Shown here one piece after another: positions 36,054 to 44,430 of a stretch of DNA of 64,000 nucleotides. The notes beneath the pieces were generated by a model. The model saw only the letters and a list, made by a program, of their open reading frames with translations. It had not been told where the DNA came from and did not search any database. Where the stretch lies: NCBI GenBank assembly GCA_016184315.1, contig JACPCU010000013.1:1-64000 (forward strand), read 5' to 3'. This DNA is from Nitrososphaerota archaeon (GTDB taxonomy: Archaea > Thermoproteota > Nitrososphaeria > Nitrososphaerales > JACQRY01). The position numbers and the translations under genes are program-made. Each line of letters starts with the position of its first letter. Positions within the stretch are counted from its first letter, which is position 1.

Positions 36054-36542
36054 ATGACAGAAATCTTTGCCCGTTTCAATCCGAAATGGGCTGCACCAGA
36101 AGAAGGGTTCTGCCTCAGCTCATTCATACTTGCCACAAAAGGAGATTCTATTCTGTTAGGCAAGATTTCAGATCCAGATCTTTGGGGCAGCAAGTGGGCT
36201 CTACCAACATGGAACCCTGTTAGATGGAAAGACAAGCTTCTGCTTCCAGCGGCGCATATGCTTAGGAGGGAGCACCCTGATCAAGCAGCAGAGAGACTCA
36301 TCAGAGAAATGCTGAACACATCAAACTTCACCTTGAAGCTCAAAGGCATCCAAAACCATGTCAACCAAGCGGGCCACTGGGATCTATGCTTTGTCTACGA
36401 CGCCAATATCAAAGATGAAATCAAAACGCCTCCGTGGTTCTCAGAGTTACGATACATCAAGTTCAACGAGCTAAAGCCTGATGAGATCGGCCGAGACCAC
36501 GCGGACATAATTGAGGAAGCAGGCATACCAATAAAACGCTAG
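36054..36542 (+). CDS. NUDIX-like protein with degenerate catalytic box
   Basis: 162 residues with the NUDIX beta-alpha order: FCLSSFILATKGDSILLGKISDP, WALPTWNPVRW, an Ala/Glu helix at the Nudix-box position ending AAERLIREMLNTSN, then WDLCFVYDANI. The usual box GX5EX7REUXEEXG is eroded: the leading Gly and the EExG pair are missing and only the central REM-like residues remain, so hydrolase activity is doubtful. Possibly a ligand-binding relative. Confidence 0.7.
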   Translation: MTEIFARFNPKWAAPEEGFCLSSFILATKGDSILLGKISDPDLWGSKWALPTWNPVRWKDKLLLPAAHMLRREHPDQAAERLIREMLNTSNFTLKLKGIQNHVNQAGHWDLCFVYDANIKDEIKTPPWFSELRYIKFNELKPDEIGRDHADIIEEAGIPIKR

Positions 36543-36570
36543 ACAACAGCCATAAGAGCAGTCATAACAA

Positions 36571-37650
36571 CTACCTCTCCCTTACGCCTTCCACATACTC
36601 TTCCACCCATTTACGAGCTACATCATCTGAAACCGTTACCGGTGGATGCTTAAAGCAGTAAGATGAGATGCTCTCCAAGGGGCCTGCGACCCCCCGATCC
36701 AAAGCAATCTTCGTAGCCCGAATCACGTCCACGGCGACACCAGCACTATTAGGTGAGTCCTCCACAGTCAGCTTAACCTCGACTTCTATAGGGACTCCGC
36801 CGAACTTGCTTCCCTTCAGATAGATGTAGCAGATCTTCCTATCGCCCAAGAAAGGAACGTAGTCTGATGGTCCTATTCTTGTGGGCACGCTGTAGGGAAT
36901 GAGGCTGGTGACCGCTTCGGTCTTGCTTATTCTCTTGGAGCTAAGCCTCTTCTCAGAAGTCATGTTGAGGAAATCAGTGTTTCCACCAAGGTTGAGCTGA
37001 TACGTTTTGTCCACCTTAACGCCTCTCTGCTGGAATAGGCTGACAAGGGTGCGGTGCAGAATGGTGGCGCCGACTTGGCTCTTGATGTCGTCTCCAGCAA
37101 CGGGGAGCTTTGCATCTTTGAATTTCGTCGCCCACGCCTTATCGGAAGCTATGAACTCAGGTATGCAGTTCACGAGGGCGCATCCTGCCTTCAAGCATGC
37201 TTCAGCATAGTGGCGGGTTCCCAGCTTGCTGCCTACAGGTAGATAATTCATGAGTATGTCCGCGCCAACATCTCTGAGAACTTTTGCTACATCCACTGGC
37301 TTCACCTTTGACTCTTCGTAGGCGTTGAACGGCTCCTTCATGTGTGGCGCCACACCGTCGAGAATAGGCCCAGGCATCACTTCGACTCCCACTCGGTCAA
37401 CATCAGAGAATTTTATGCAATCATTCGGCTCTGTGAAAACTGCCTCAGAAAGATCCCTGCCGAGTTTCTTCTGGTTCACATCAAAAGCGGCTACAAACTT
37501 GATGTCGCCTACGTGATACCCACCCATGACTGGGTGCATAAGCCCCAAGACATCGGAGGAGTCCCCTGTCTGCCTATAGTACTGCCAGCCCTGAACCAGT
37601 GCAGCGGAACAGCTCCCCACGCCTGCAATGGCGACGCGGATCTCCTTCAA
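36571..37650 (-). CDS. ino1: myo-inositol-1-phosphate synthase
   Basis: NAD-dependent isomerisation of glucose-6-phosphate to inositol-1-phosphate, the precursor of archaetidylinositol lipids and di-myo-inositol phosphate. 359 residues, the short archaeal/actinobacterial form. Motifs: NAD-binding VAIAGVGSCSAALVQG, NYLPVGSK, IPEFIASD, GDDIKSQVGATILHR and the catalytic-core LNLGGNTDFLNM. ATG start at 37650. Divergent from the downstream two-gene AbrB unit. Confidence 0.95.
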   Translation of the reverse strand: MKEIRVAIAGVGSCSAALVQGWQYYRQTGDSSDVLGLMHPVMGGYHVGDIKFVAAFDVNQKKLGRDLSEAVFTEPNDCIKFSDVDRVGVEVMPGPILDGVAPHMKEPFNAYEESKVKPVDVAKVLRDVGADILMNYLPVGSKLGTRHYAEACLKAGCALVNCIPEFIASDKAWATKFKDAKLPVAGDDIKSQVGATILHRTLVSLFQQRGVKVDKTYQLNLGGNTDFLNMTSEKRLSSKRISKTEAVTSLIPYSVPTRIGPSDYVPFLGDRKICYIYLKGSKFGGVPIEVEVKLTVEDSPNSAGVAVDVIRATKIALDRGVAGPLESISSYCFKHPPVTVSDDVARKWVEEYVEGVRER

Positions 37651-37879
37651 ACCAGTCTGGTCAACCCCAGCTGATCATTTAGATTAAGTTAGCGGTTCGT
37701 GTTAAACCATTTTCTTGTCCTTCCGACCAGAGAGATTCGCGGCAGTCCTGTTGGATACACGTACTGATAGTCCCCAAAACATCCAAGGCAGATACTAAAG
37801 CTATTGCGCTAAGCTTATTCATGGGTAAGTTTAGTAACAATAGTAATACTTTTAAATCATAGAGGGTAATTCGTTGCCC

Positions 37880-38365
37880 ATGGCGAAGTACTCCAAACCT
37901 GTCTGGCAGATGGTTAGGGAGGCAATTGGCGATTTGGGTGATCTTACATTTAGGACTGCTACTGAATACATAGATGCCCACTATCCAGACGATAGGGTGA
38001 ACAGAGGCACTATTCAAGCTCAACTGGTTGCATGCTCAGTGAATCATCCTTCGGCACATCACTTTAACGACCCAAATCGCTTTCTCTATTATCTTGGCAA
38101 CGGTCGATACCGGCAATACAATCCGGGGGTGGATGGCGAGATTCAAACACCAGGCTGGAAGATACTCTCTGCCGAGCCAACGGAGACCAGTAAGGAGGCA
38201 GAATTGGAGATTCCTTATGCACGAGTTGAGAATGGAAACAGAATTGCTTTGCCCTCTTCTATAATCCAGAAACTTGACCTCAAACCAAAGGACATAATTG
38301 CATTCATGGAGGAGGACAGTAAGATAATTATACGGAAGGCTCGGCTAAAGATAGAGGTGACTTAG
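37880..38365 (+). CDS. DUF7669-like domain fused to AbrB DNA-binding domain
   Basis: 161 residues from the ATG at 37880 (a TTG at 37874 is also in frame). N-terminal half: VWQMVREAIGDLGDLTFRTATEYI...VNRGTIQAQLVACSVNHPSAHHF...RFLYYLGNGRYRQYNPG, a domain I know mainly from proteins linked to restriction enzymes and nucleases (DUF7669-type; name given from memory). C-terminal half is a SpoVT/AbrB swapped hairpin: ENGNRIALPSSIIQKLDLKPKDIIAFMEEDSKIIIRKA. The next gene begins 1 bp after its stop. A regulator of a toxin-, restriction- or element-linked function is plausible but inferred. Confidence 0.7.
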   Translation: MAKYSKPVWQMVREAIGDLGDLTFRTATEYIDAHYPDDRVNRGTIQAQLVACSVNHPSAHHFNDPNRFLYYLGNGRYRQYNPGVDGEIQTPGWKILSAEPTETSKEAELEIPYARVENGNRIALPSSIIQKLDLKPKDIIAFMEEDSKIIIRKARLKIEVT

Positions 38366-38366
38366 C

Positions 38367-38684
38367 TTGCCAAACGGAATCCCAGACGAGATAAACGTAA
38401 ATGATTTCTGGAGCTTCTGCTGTGCGCTTGCAGATGGGCGCTCATTGACAACGACTTCTCAGGCCAGAACCTTCTCTCTAAGTCAAGCTATCGATGGCAA
38501 TCTAACAGTCACACCAGATTCAACCCAAAAACCTCGCCCAATCAAATACAAAGAAGTCAAAGCGGTCATTGGAAGCTTCCGTGTGTCACGATCTTTCCGA
38601 CCTGCAGATTACCTAGAAGATACCCGAAATGCTTCATACATCCTCACCTTGCTCGAACGTTACATTAAGAGGGGTCGAACCTAG
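38367..38684 (+). CDS. unknown protein paired with the AbrB fusion
   Basis: 105 residues from a TTG start 1 bp after the upstream stop, so translationally coupled. It begins INVNDFWSFCCALADGRSLTTTSQARTFSLSQ and ends YILTLLERYIKRGRT. No domain recognised. The coupling and size resemble two-gene toxin-antitoxin or small regulator units, but no toxin motif is visible. Confidence 0.6.
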   Translation: MPNGIPDEINVNDFWSFCCALADGRSLTTTSQARTFSLSQAIDGNLTVTPDSTQKPRPIKYKEVKAVIGSFRVSRSFRPADYLEDTRNASYILTLLERYIKRGRT

Positions 38685-38711
38685 TAGCAGGAGTAACGCT
38701 GATCCCTAGAC

Positions 38712-38738
38712 GGTTGTTAACCCTCAGGTTTAACAACC
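38712..38738. terminator. perfect hairpin downstream of the AbrB-fusion unit
   Basis: GGTTGTTAA and TTAACAACC, a perfect 9-bp inverted repeat with a 9-nt loop, 27 bp after the stop at 38684. It could be a transcription terminator or a binding site for the AbrB-type protein. No U-run follows, so a protein-binding site is at least as likely. Confidence 0.45.
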
Positions 38739-39082
38739 TTCAAAGGTTCTTATGTTCTTGATACAAGATAACCTACGTAGTTATGATACCTTCGATTTAG
38801 GCTCTAACCTGAGAATTCAAGCTCAGAGTTATGGCTCAGGTCTTACTCTGCCTTTTCCCGAAGATGTATCAGTCGAGTACGAAGATGGATTCTTAGAGCA
38901 CATAAGCATCCTGCTGTTAATTCTATACGATCAGTGAACAAGTGAATAGGAGTTGCTACGACTGTGTTGAAGACAACTCTTTGAAATGATTTAAACAGAA
39001 AAAGCTAACTATTTGGATAAGGATTTGCTGAGCTGCTTGTTTAAACCAAGATCACCCCTATTCTGCCACCGGTAGAACATAT
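38739..39082. other. intergenic region with doubtful short frame
   Basis: About 340 bp. An ATG-started 61-codon frame (38752-38937) begins right after the hairpin and has mixed composition but no motif; I do not accept it as a gene without conservation evidence. AT-rich 38985-39015 may hold the promoter of the next gene. Confidence 0.35.
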
Positions 39083-39448
39083 TTGGGAGACGACACCGAA
39101 GTTCAAGTCCTCAATAGGTTCATGTCCATAATTGAAGAAGCCAAGACAGGCTTTGACCCAGAGGTCTTGGCCACATGGTACGCCGTAATCGAATCTGAAG
39201 CCAAGAACAACTGCCCAAGCGACCTCTCCTCCACAATCGTAGTGGAGCAAGACCCTGTTCTACCCATGAAATTCAGATTCAAAGCATCAAAGAGAGTGGT
39301 TCCATTCGTATTAGACGCGATAGAGAACCATCTCAACGAAATGCCCTTCGCCACCCGACTCTACTTCCAAAAAGTAGAGGAAATGATAACAGAAGAATTC
39401 ACAGACAGTAGGCCACCGCAGGATACAACGCCTATTGACGGCCGGTAG
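39083..39448 (+). CDS. hypothetical protein
   Basis: 121 residues from a TTG start, largely helical and acidic (VLNRFMSIIEEAKTGFDPEVLATWYAVIESEAKNNC...KRVVPFVLDAIENHLNEMPFATRLYFQKVEEMITEEF). Codon use is coding-like. No family recognised. Ends in a 17-bp overlap with the convergent htrA gene. Confidence 0.6.
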   Translation: MGDDTEVQVLNRFMSIIEEAKTGFDPEVLATWYAVIESEAKNNCPSDLSSTIVVEQDPVLPMKFRFKASKRVVPFVLDAIENHLNEMPFATRLYFQKVEEMITEEFTDSRPPQDTTPIDGR

Positions 39449-40613
39449 GCGAAGGCCTTTCTCCAACCGTCAGCCGAATATCCAATATCTTACCCTCCCT
39501 CAACACTTGAAAAGTCACAGTCTGCCCCACAGAAGCATTCTCCTCGAGATACAGGAGGATATCATCAAGCTTCCTAACCTTGACGTTCTCGATTCCCACA
39601 ACCACATCTCCACCTAGCTGAACTTGAACACCGTCAATATTCTGAGACCTGTTACCTGCCTTCAGGCCCGCCTTGGCGGCAGGTCCATCAGGGGTAACGT
39701 TTTCTATCATGAAGCCCCGGGCTTCCTTCAGACCCATGGCTTCCGCGATCTCCGGGGTGACATCTATACCGGAGACACCTACGAAGGGATGCTTGAATGT
39801 TCCAGTGGAGATCAAGCTTGGGACCACGCGCTTCACCATGTTCGACGGGATCGTGAAACCTATGCCGGAGAATGCGCCAGTCCCAGACGCAATGGCCGTA
39901 TTCACTCCAACAACACGACCACTCAGATCCAGCAGCGGTCCACCAGAATTACCCGGGTTGACCGCCGCGTCGATCTGAATAACCCCTACTATCAGGAATC
40001 CACCCACAGCTCTGAGCTGACGCCCAAGCTGACTTACGATGCCGGAAGTCATAGATCCGCCCAATCCGAAGGGATTGCCAATAGCCAAGATCGGTTGCCC
40101 AATCTCAAGTCTTGAAGAGTCACCAATGGCTAAAGGAAGATGGTTACCCTGAGGCAGATCCACCTTAATGACTGCGAGATCACTGTACGGATCGGCGCCA
40201 ACCAGCCTACCCTTGACAATATCACCATCGTTGAATGCCACATCGAAACTTGTCGCTCCTTCAACCACATGGTTGTTGGTCACAACATGACCCTGAGCGT
40301 CGTAGACAAAGCCTGAGCCCTGACCCAACGAACCTTGAGCCGACTTGGATGTTATAGCTACTACAGATCCCTCTACGAGCCTGAAGACTTCTTGAGGAGT
40401 AAGCTCTCCAGTAAGATTCGTCCTAGGAGAAGATTTGGAGCCGATTGTCGTATCGGATGAACTGGTGATTACTGAAGAACTAGGGGATATCCGGAGAGGC
40501 GACGACTCCTGAAGGTATAGTAACCCGGCTAAGGCAATGACAAGAACTGTGGCGACGACCGCCCACGCCTTGACTACCGTATTAGCCATCCTCCCGCGTC
40601 CTCCAACGCTCAT
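39432..40613 (-). CDS. HtrA/DegP-type membrane-anchored serine protease with PDZ domain
   Basis: 393 residues. Signal anchor at about 15-33, a Ser/Thr-rich linker to about 65, trypsin-fold protease with His in VVTNNHVVEG, Asp in YSDLAVIKV and Ser in NPGNSGGPLL, then one PDZ domain (FVGVSGIDVTPEIAEAMGL...VRKLDDILLYLEENA). The fold faces outside the membrane and would degrade or refold damaged envelope proteins. The second Met (residue 9, MANTVVK) gives a better-shaped signal and may be the real start. Confidence 0.93.
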   Translation of the reverse strand: MSVGGRGRMANTVVKAWAVVATVLVIALAGLLYLQESSPLRISPSSSVITSSSDTTIGSKSSPRTNLTGELTPQEVFRLVEGSVVAITSKSAQGSLGQGSGFVYDAQGHVVTNNHVVEGATSFDVAFNDGDIVKGRLVGADPYSDLAVIKVDLPQGNHLPLAIGDSSRLEIGQPILAIGNPFGLGGSMTSGIVSQLGRQLRAVGGFLIVGVIQIDAAVNPGNSGGPLLDLSGRVVGVNTAIASGTGAFSGIGFTIPSNMVKRVVPSLISTGTFKHPFVGVSGIDVTPEIAEAMGLKEARGFMIENVTPDGPAAKAGLKAGNRSQNIDGVQVQLGGDVVVGIENVKVRKLDDILLYLEENASVGQTVTFQVLREGKILDIRLTVGERPSPTGRQ

Positions 40614-40751
40614 TCATTCAAAACCGTTCAAAATAACTTTTCGTTCGCAAGCAACAAGAGAACATGGTTAAAACACCACGCATAGGTTGCCTGCAAGGTA
40701 TTAAGTAACCTTAGCAACTCAAACATGTTCGAGAGAATTGGCTCATAGGGG

Positions 40752-41402
40752 ATGCGTCCTTTGATGTTCAAAGACAGGGTTGACGCAGGCCGAAGACTAG
40801 CCTCCAAGCTCACTCACTACTCTGCATCCAAACCAGTGGTCCTCGCAATACCCCGAGGAGGACTCGTAGTCGCCTTCGAAGTAGCCAAGGCTCTACGTGC
40901 CCCGATGAGCCTAGTGTTTCCCCGGAAGATCAGAGCGCCATCGAATCCGGAGCTTGCTATAGGTGCAGTCGCAGAGGATGGAACAATGATCCTTGACGAC
41001 AGCTTGGTCAAGGATCTAGGCGTTGATGAAGAATACTTGAAGGAGGAGACATCTGCGCAGATAGAGGAGATCAAACGGAGGAAAAAACGCTACAGGGCCC
41101 CCGTTATCCCAGTAGAGGGCAGGGTGGTAATCGTGGTCGACGACGGGATCGCGACGGGCGCCACCGTAAGAGCAGCAGTAGGCTTCCTGAAGAATAACAA
41201 GCCTGATTCCGTGGTCGTAGCAGTCCCCGTGGCGCCCCCCAATACAATAAGTGTCCTTAGGGCCGAGGCAGATGAAGTCATATGCCTTCATTCCACTGAC
41301 TATTTCTTTGCAATTGGACAGTTTTACGAAGAGTTCGAGCAGCTAAGCGACGAAGAAGTCGACAGAATCCTAGAGGAATCTAAGATTCTCCCGGCAACCT
41401 AG
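40752..41402 (+). CDS. phosphoribosyltransferase-fold protein
   Basis: 216 residues. PRPP-binding loop VVIVVDDGIATGATVRAAV (about 124-142), preceded by the hood region PVVLAIPRGGLVVAFEVAKAL. This is the type found as a stand-alone or dienelactone-hydrolase-associated predicted phosphoribosyltransferase; the substrate base is unknown. ATG start at 40752. Confidence 0.88.
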   Translation: MRPLMFKDRVDAGRRLASKLTHYSASKPVVLAIPRGGLVVAFEVAKALRAPMSLVFPRKIRAPSNPELAIGAVAEDGTMILDDSLVKDLGVDEEYLKEETSAQIEEIKRRKKRYRAPVIPVEGRVVIVVDDGIATGATVRAAVGFLKNNKPDSVVVAVPVAPPNTISVLRAEADEVICLHSTDYFFAIGQFYEEFEQLSDEEVDRILEESKILPAT

Positions 41403-41416
41403 GCTGATCCTCGTCT

Positions 41417-42586
41417 TCAACGAGTCAACTCAAGAATTTGTTTAGTAACCTCACCGATGCCATCGTAAAGCATAGCTTGCTCCCTGATTCTCAAGACACT
41501 CCTCAGGCAGGCAGGTTCATTCAAGAGACGGCCGATGACCTCCCCTAGATCTGAAGAGCCGATACGCAACTGGTCCAAAACCACAGCCACCCCAAGCCTT
41601 GCAGCCTTCTCCGCGTTCTGAATCTGCTCACTATGATGCGGAATGGGAATAATTACCATCGGTTTACCACATCGGATGGCTTGCGAGAGAGTACTGTGAC
41701 CCCCTCTTGCGACAACCAGAGACGCAAGCTGAAAGAGCTCATCTCTAACAGGGCACCACTCGTAAAACCATTTGTCGCCGTATTTCTTAGGCTGGGTGCT
41801 TCCATTAGGGACTCCAGCTGAAACCACAAAGGTATACTCAGAAGAATCGATCTCGCTGTCAAGAATCCGCCTCAACAGATGCACCTTCGTGGCTTCAGGC
41901 CCGCTGATCTGAGCAAAGACCAACGGCTTATCATCAAGCCTCAATGTTCTTTGAACATCTGCCAATCTTTCTTCACTGCTGCGCAGATCCTCCACCATAA
42001 AGCCCACATACCGCATCTTCCTAACCGCGTTCCCCACCCCCCACAGATTTCTTTCCGAAATGGTGTAGGGCGGAGGAAGATCCGGGATCAGGATGCGCCT
42101 ACTGAGCGACCATAGAGAAGCCACGACTTCTCCGCCAAGGTCCTCAAGGAAGCGCCTAGAACAGATCGAATCGTCCTGAGGAAGCAGAAGCCTGATCTGG
42201 TTGAGCACCACCAGGCTAGGAACACCACGAAGATGCGACGCCACCACCGCGGAGAGCCTTGAATCACTTAGAACAATATCCGCGCCAAACCGCCTCAAGC
42301 TCTCCATCTCAAAAGAAACCTGCTTGAAGAACGATGAAACCATACCAGGCAAATCAGCCGCGATATGCCTGACTCCTGCAAAGCCCCCCACAGGGTCCCA
42401 CCTCACATCCATGTTAGGAGCATTCAGGCAGCGGAACCCCTCTGAAGCCACATAAGCTGCAGCCTCCCCCCACGTCGAAAAAACAACATCGCATCCAGAC
42501 TTCTCTACGCTTCTAGCAACCCTAACCATCCTGCTTACGTGGCCAAGACCTGAACCATACGCCGCCACGTAGACTCTGGGCCGCAA
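41417..42586 (-). CDS. GT28/MurG-like glycosyltransferase
   Basis: 389 residues, GT-B fold. N-terminal AAYGSGLGHVSRMVRVARSVEKSGCDVVFSTWGEAA is the glycine-rich acceptor loop; the C-terminal ARGGHSTLSQAIRCGKPMVIIPIPHHSEQIQNAEKAARLGVAVVL is the UDP-sugar-binding motif. Probably acts on a lipid or protein glycan precursor at the membrane. Located beside AMMECR1 and Mut7-C genes with 15-bp spacing to the former; no glycan cluster is present. Confidence 0.85.
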   Translation of the reverse strand: MRPRVYVAAYGSGLGHVSRMVRVARSVEKSGCDVVFSTWGEAAAYVASEGFRCLNAPNMDVRWDPVGGFAGVRHIAADLPGMVSSFFKQVSFEMESLRRFGADIVLSDSRLSAVVASHLRGVPSLVVLNQIRLLLPQDDSICSRRFLEDLGGEVVASLWSLSRRILIPDLPPPYTISERNLWGVGNAVRKMRYVGFMVEDLRSSEERLADVQRTLRLDDKPLVFAQISGPEATKVHLLRRILDSEIDSSEYTFVVSAGVPNGSTQPKKYGDKWFYEWCPVRDELFQLASLVVARGGHSTLSQAIRCGKPMVIIPIPHHSEQIQNAEKAARLGVAVVLDQLRIGSSDLGEVIGRLLNEPACLRSVLRIREQAMLYDGIGEVTKQILELTR

Positions 42587-42601
42587 ATCTCCGGGCCCCG
42601 C

Positions 42602-43210
42602 CTAGATCTTCTTCCTTAACACTTGGCCGCCAGGCGACTCTTCCTCAAAAATCTCTGCCTGAAACCTGTAGATCGTGGTTCCGTGGTTCAACCATTCGTC
42701 AGGAGGGGCCCCCGCCTTCACACATGTGTTGCTGAGGAAGTCTTCTGGGTTCCAGCTCATCTCCACAGCTACTTGCGGAAGAAGCAACCCGCTCCCCTGC
42801 TTCCATTCAACTATCAGACCATCTGTTCCAACACGGATATGAGACGGATACTCTTTGGGTTTCCCCGCCTTCAGGAGTATAGGGGGGGTCAAAACGCTGA
42901 CTTCAAACAGTATACGCGGCAGCTCTTGCTTGCTGACAGGGGGAAACCGGGGGTCTCTGAGGGCTGAGCTGAGCGATGCTTCCACAAGTGCTTGAACAAG
43001 AGGCTTGACTGGCAGCGGGTATCCTATGCACCCACGCAACAGGGCTTCTTCGCCAGTAATCTTGTTCAGGGTGACAAAAACCCCTCTCTTCTCCTGCAGC
43101 ACAGGCGAGACTGGTTCCGGAGTAACAACATGCCCCCTGCTCAAGTAATCAGTTACGGTTTTGCGTGCCAACCTGACTAATGTTTCTCCTTCTATATCAC
43201 TTATCGACAT
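42602..43210 (-). CDS. AMMECR1-family protein
   Basis: 202 residues. The hallmark LRGCIGYPLPVKPLVQALVEASLSSALRDPRFPPVSKQELPRILFEVSVLTPP is intact. Widely conserved in archaea and eukaryotes; biochemical role unknown. It often neighbours radical-SAM and MEMO-like genes, which are not here. Same strand as the Mut7-C and CBS genes, 6 bp from the former: an operon. Confidence 0.93.
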   Translation of the reverse strand: MSISDIEGETLVRLARKTVTDYLSRGHVVTPEPVSPVLQEKRGVFVTLNKITGEEALLRGCIGYPLPVKPLVQALVEASLSSALRDPRFPPVSKQELPRILFEVSVLTPPILLKAGKPKEYPSHIRVGTDGLIVEWKQGSGLLLPQVAVEMSWNPEDFLSNTCVKAGAPPDEWLNHGTTIYRFQAEIFEEESPGGQVLRKKI

Positions 43211-43216
43211 GGGGGG

Positions 43217-43843
43217 TCACGTTGCTTCCGCTTTTTCGTTTCGATTTGCTCTTCCGGCTTTTTTAAGTCTAACCTTCAATCTTCTCGTCAGCAAAATGAT
43301 TCGACGCCAGTGGCTACCTTTCCAATAGGTCTTTCCACATGAGGTGCAGCGGTAGAACTTGTTGTGGCGCTGCAGGACGCTGGAAGGAATGATGCCGATT
43401 AACTCTTTCTTGCTGCATGTTTCGATTTCTCCGTTGCACTTGGCGCATCTGGATTCTTCAGGGTCCAGGTCAACTTCTTTGAGTCCCAGTGCTGTGAATA
43501 AGTACGCTAGACGTTTTTCGTCACTGTCTTCTAAGATGAAAATCGATGATGTTCCTCTTTTAGACGCATAATAGTGAAGGGCTCGGTCTGAGGTTAGCAG
43601 TACTCTCTTCTCTTTGACGCTAAGGTCGTGGAGATACTGGTCGTCAGCATCACGTGAATAGATCACGTCAAACCCTAGAATCCTGAGTTTTCTAGCCAGA
43701 CTCCCCAGCATACCATCGACGACGAATTTAACACTCTGGCTTGCCTTGAAGCCTGAGACAACACCCACTCCTATGTTGGGCGCTGGTGAAATGGCTCCCA
43801 GCTTTTTCTTATGGCTGGACTTCTGTTTCCGACTCTTTTCCAC
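43217..43843 (-). CDS. Mut7-C PIN-like ribonuclease with zinc ribbon
   Basis: 208 residues. Basic N-terminal extension (about 1-35), then the Mut7-C domain: KFVVDGMLGSLARKLRILGFDVIYSRDADD (acidic PIN-like residues), VLLTSDRALHYYA, followed by a zinc ribbon (CAKCNGE...CTSCGKTYWKGSHWRRI). Predicted RNase of unknown targets. Its 5' end overlaps the end of the CBS gene by 35 bp; a shorter start near the conserved VKFVVDGML cannot be excluded. Confidence 0.9.
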   Translation of the reverse strand: MEKSRKQKSSHKKKLGAISPAPNIGVGVVSGFKASQSVKFVVDGMLGSLARKLRILGFDVIYSRDADDQYLHDLSVKEKRVLLTSDRALHYYASKRGTSSIFILEDSDEKRLAYLFTALGLKEVDLDPEESRCAKCNGEIETCSKKELIGIIPSSVLQRHNKFYRCTSCGKTYWKGSHWRRIILLTRRLKVRLKKAGRANRNEKAEAT

Positions 43844-44396
43844 GTCTAGCTTCAGTCAAACAGTTTTCGCAGAGATACTTGTCATCGATTTCGGTGAGCA
43901 AATCGGACCATTGGTTGCAGGAGTCACAGTAGCCTGACACCGTGGAGGGTCGTCTCTCGGCTTGCCAAGTTCCTATACGTCTCTTCTCTGAAAGTATCTC
44001 CATCAACTCTGGAGTAACGGAGATTATGTCAGACATGGATATGATTCCGACAAGCCTTCCCTTGCGGGTGACCCCAAGCCTCTTTATGCCAAGTTTCCTT
44101 AAGCTCCTAGCAGCGTCTGAGACATCCTTGTCAGCCTCAATTGTATGGATGGGCTGGGACATAATGTCTCTTGCTTTCACGCTGCTGGGCTTCAAGTCTT
44201 TGACGACGATTTTTTGAACGAAGTCGCCGTCAGTCACTATGCCTACTGGCTTCTCTCTTTCTATTATGACTACACTGCCCACCTTTGACTCTACCATTTT
44301 CTTGGCGACTTCTGCGATGCTGTCACTAGGAGATGCTGAGATCACGGGGCCGTTCATGACCTCTCTGACGAGTATCTTCGTCCTCACCGCTTCCAA
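43809..44396 (-). CDS. CBS-domain pair with C-terminal zinc ribbon
   Basis: 195 residues. Two CBS motifs (VREVMNGPVISASPSDSIAEVAKKM and ARDIMSQPIHTIEADKDVSDAARSL) form one Bateman module, expected to sense adenosine nucleotides. A zinc ribbon follows (YCDSCNQWSDLL...YLCENC). A nucleotide-sensing regulator, possibly of the co-transcribed Mut7-C nuclease; that link is inference. Only 34 bp separate it from the upstream rqcH. Confidence 0.9.
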   Translation of the reverse strand: MEAVRTKILVREVMNGPVISASPSDSIAEVAKKMVESKVGSVVIIEREKPVGIVTDGDFVQKIVVKDLKPSSVKARDIMSQPIHTIEADKDVSDAARSLRKLGIKRLGVTRKGRLVGIISMSDIISVTPELMEILSEKRRIGTWQAERRPSTVSGYCDSCNQWSDLLTEIDDKYLCENCLTEARRGKESETEVQP

Positions 44397-44430
44397 TGCT
44401 TTCCCGTCATGGACGCTAGGCTGTCTGCTC

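Noticed and set aside
38752-38937. 61-codon frame after the hairpin
   Set aside because: No motif, no ribosome binding site and no coupling to neighbours; left as intergenic.
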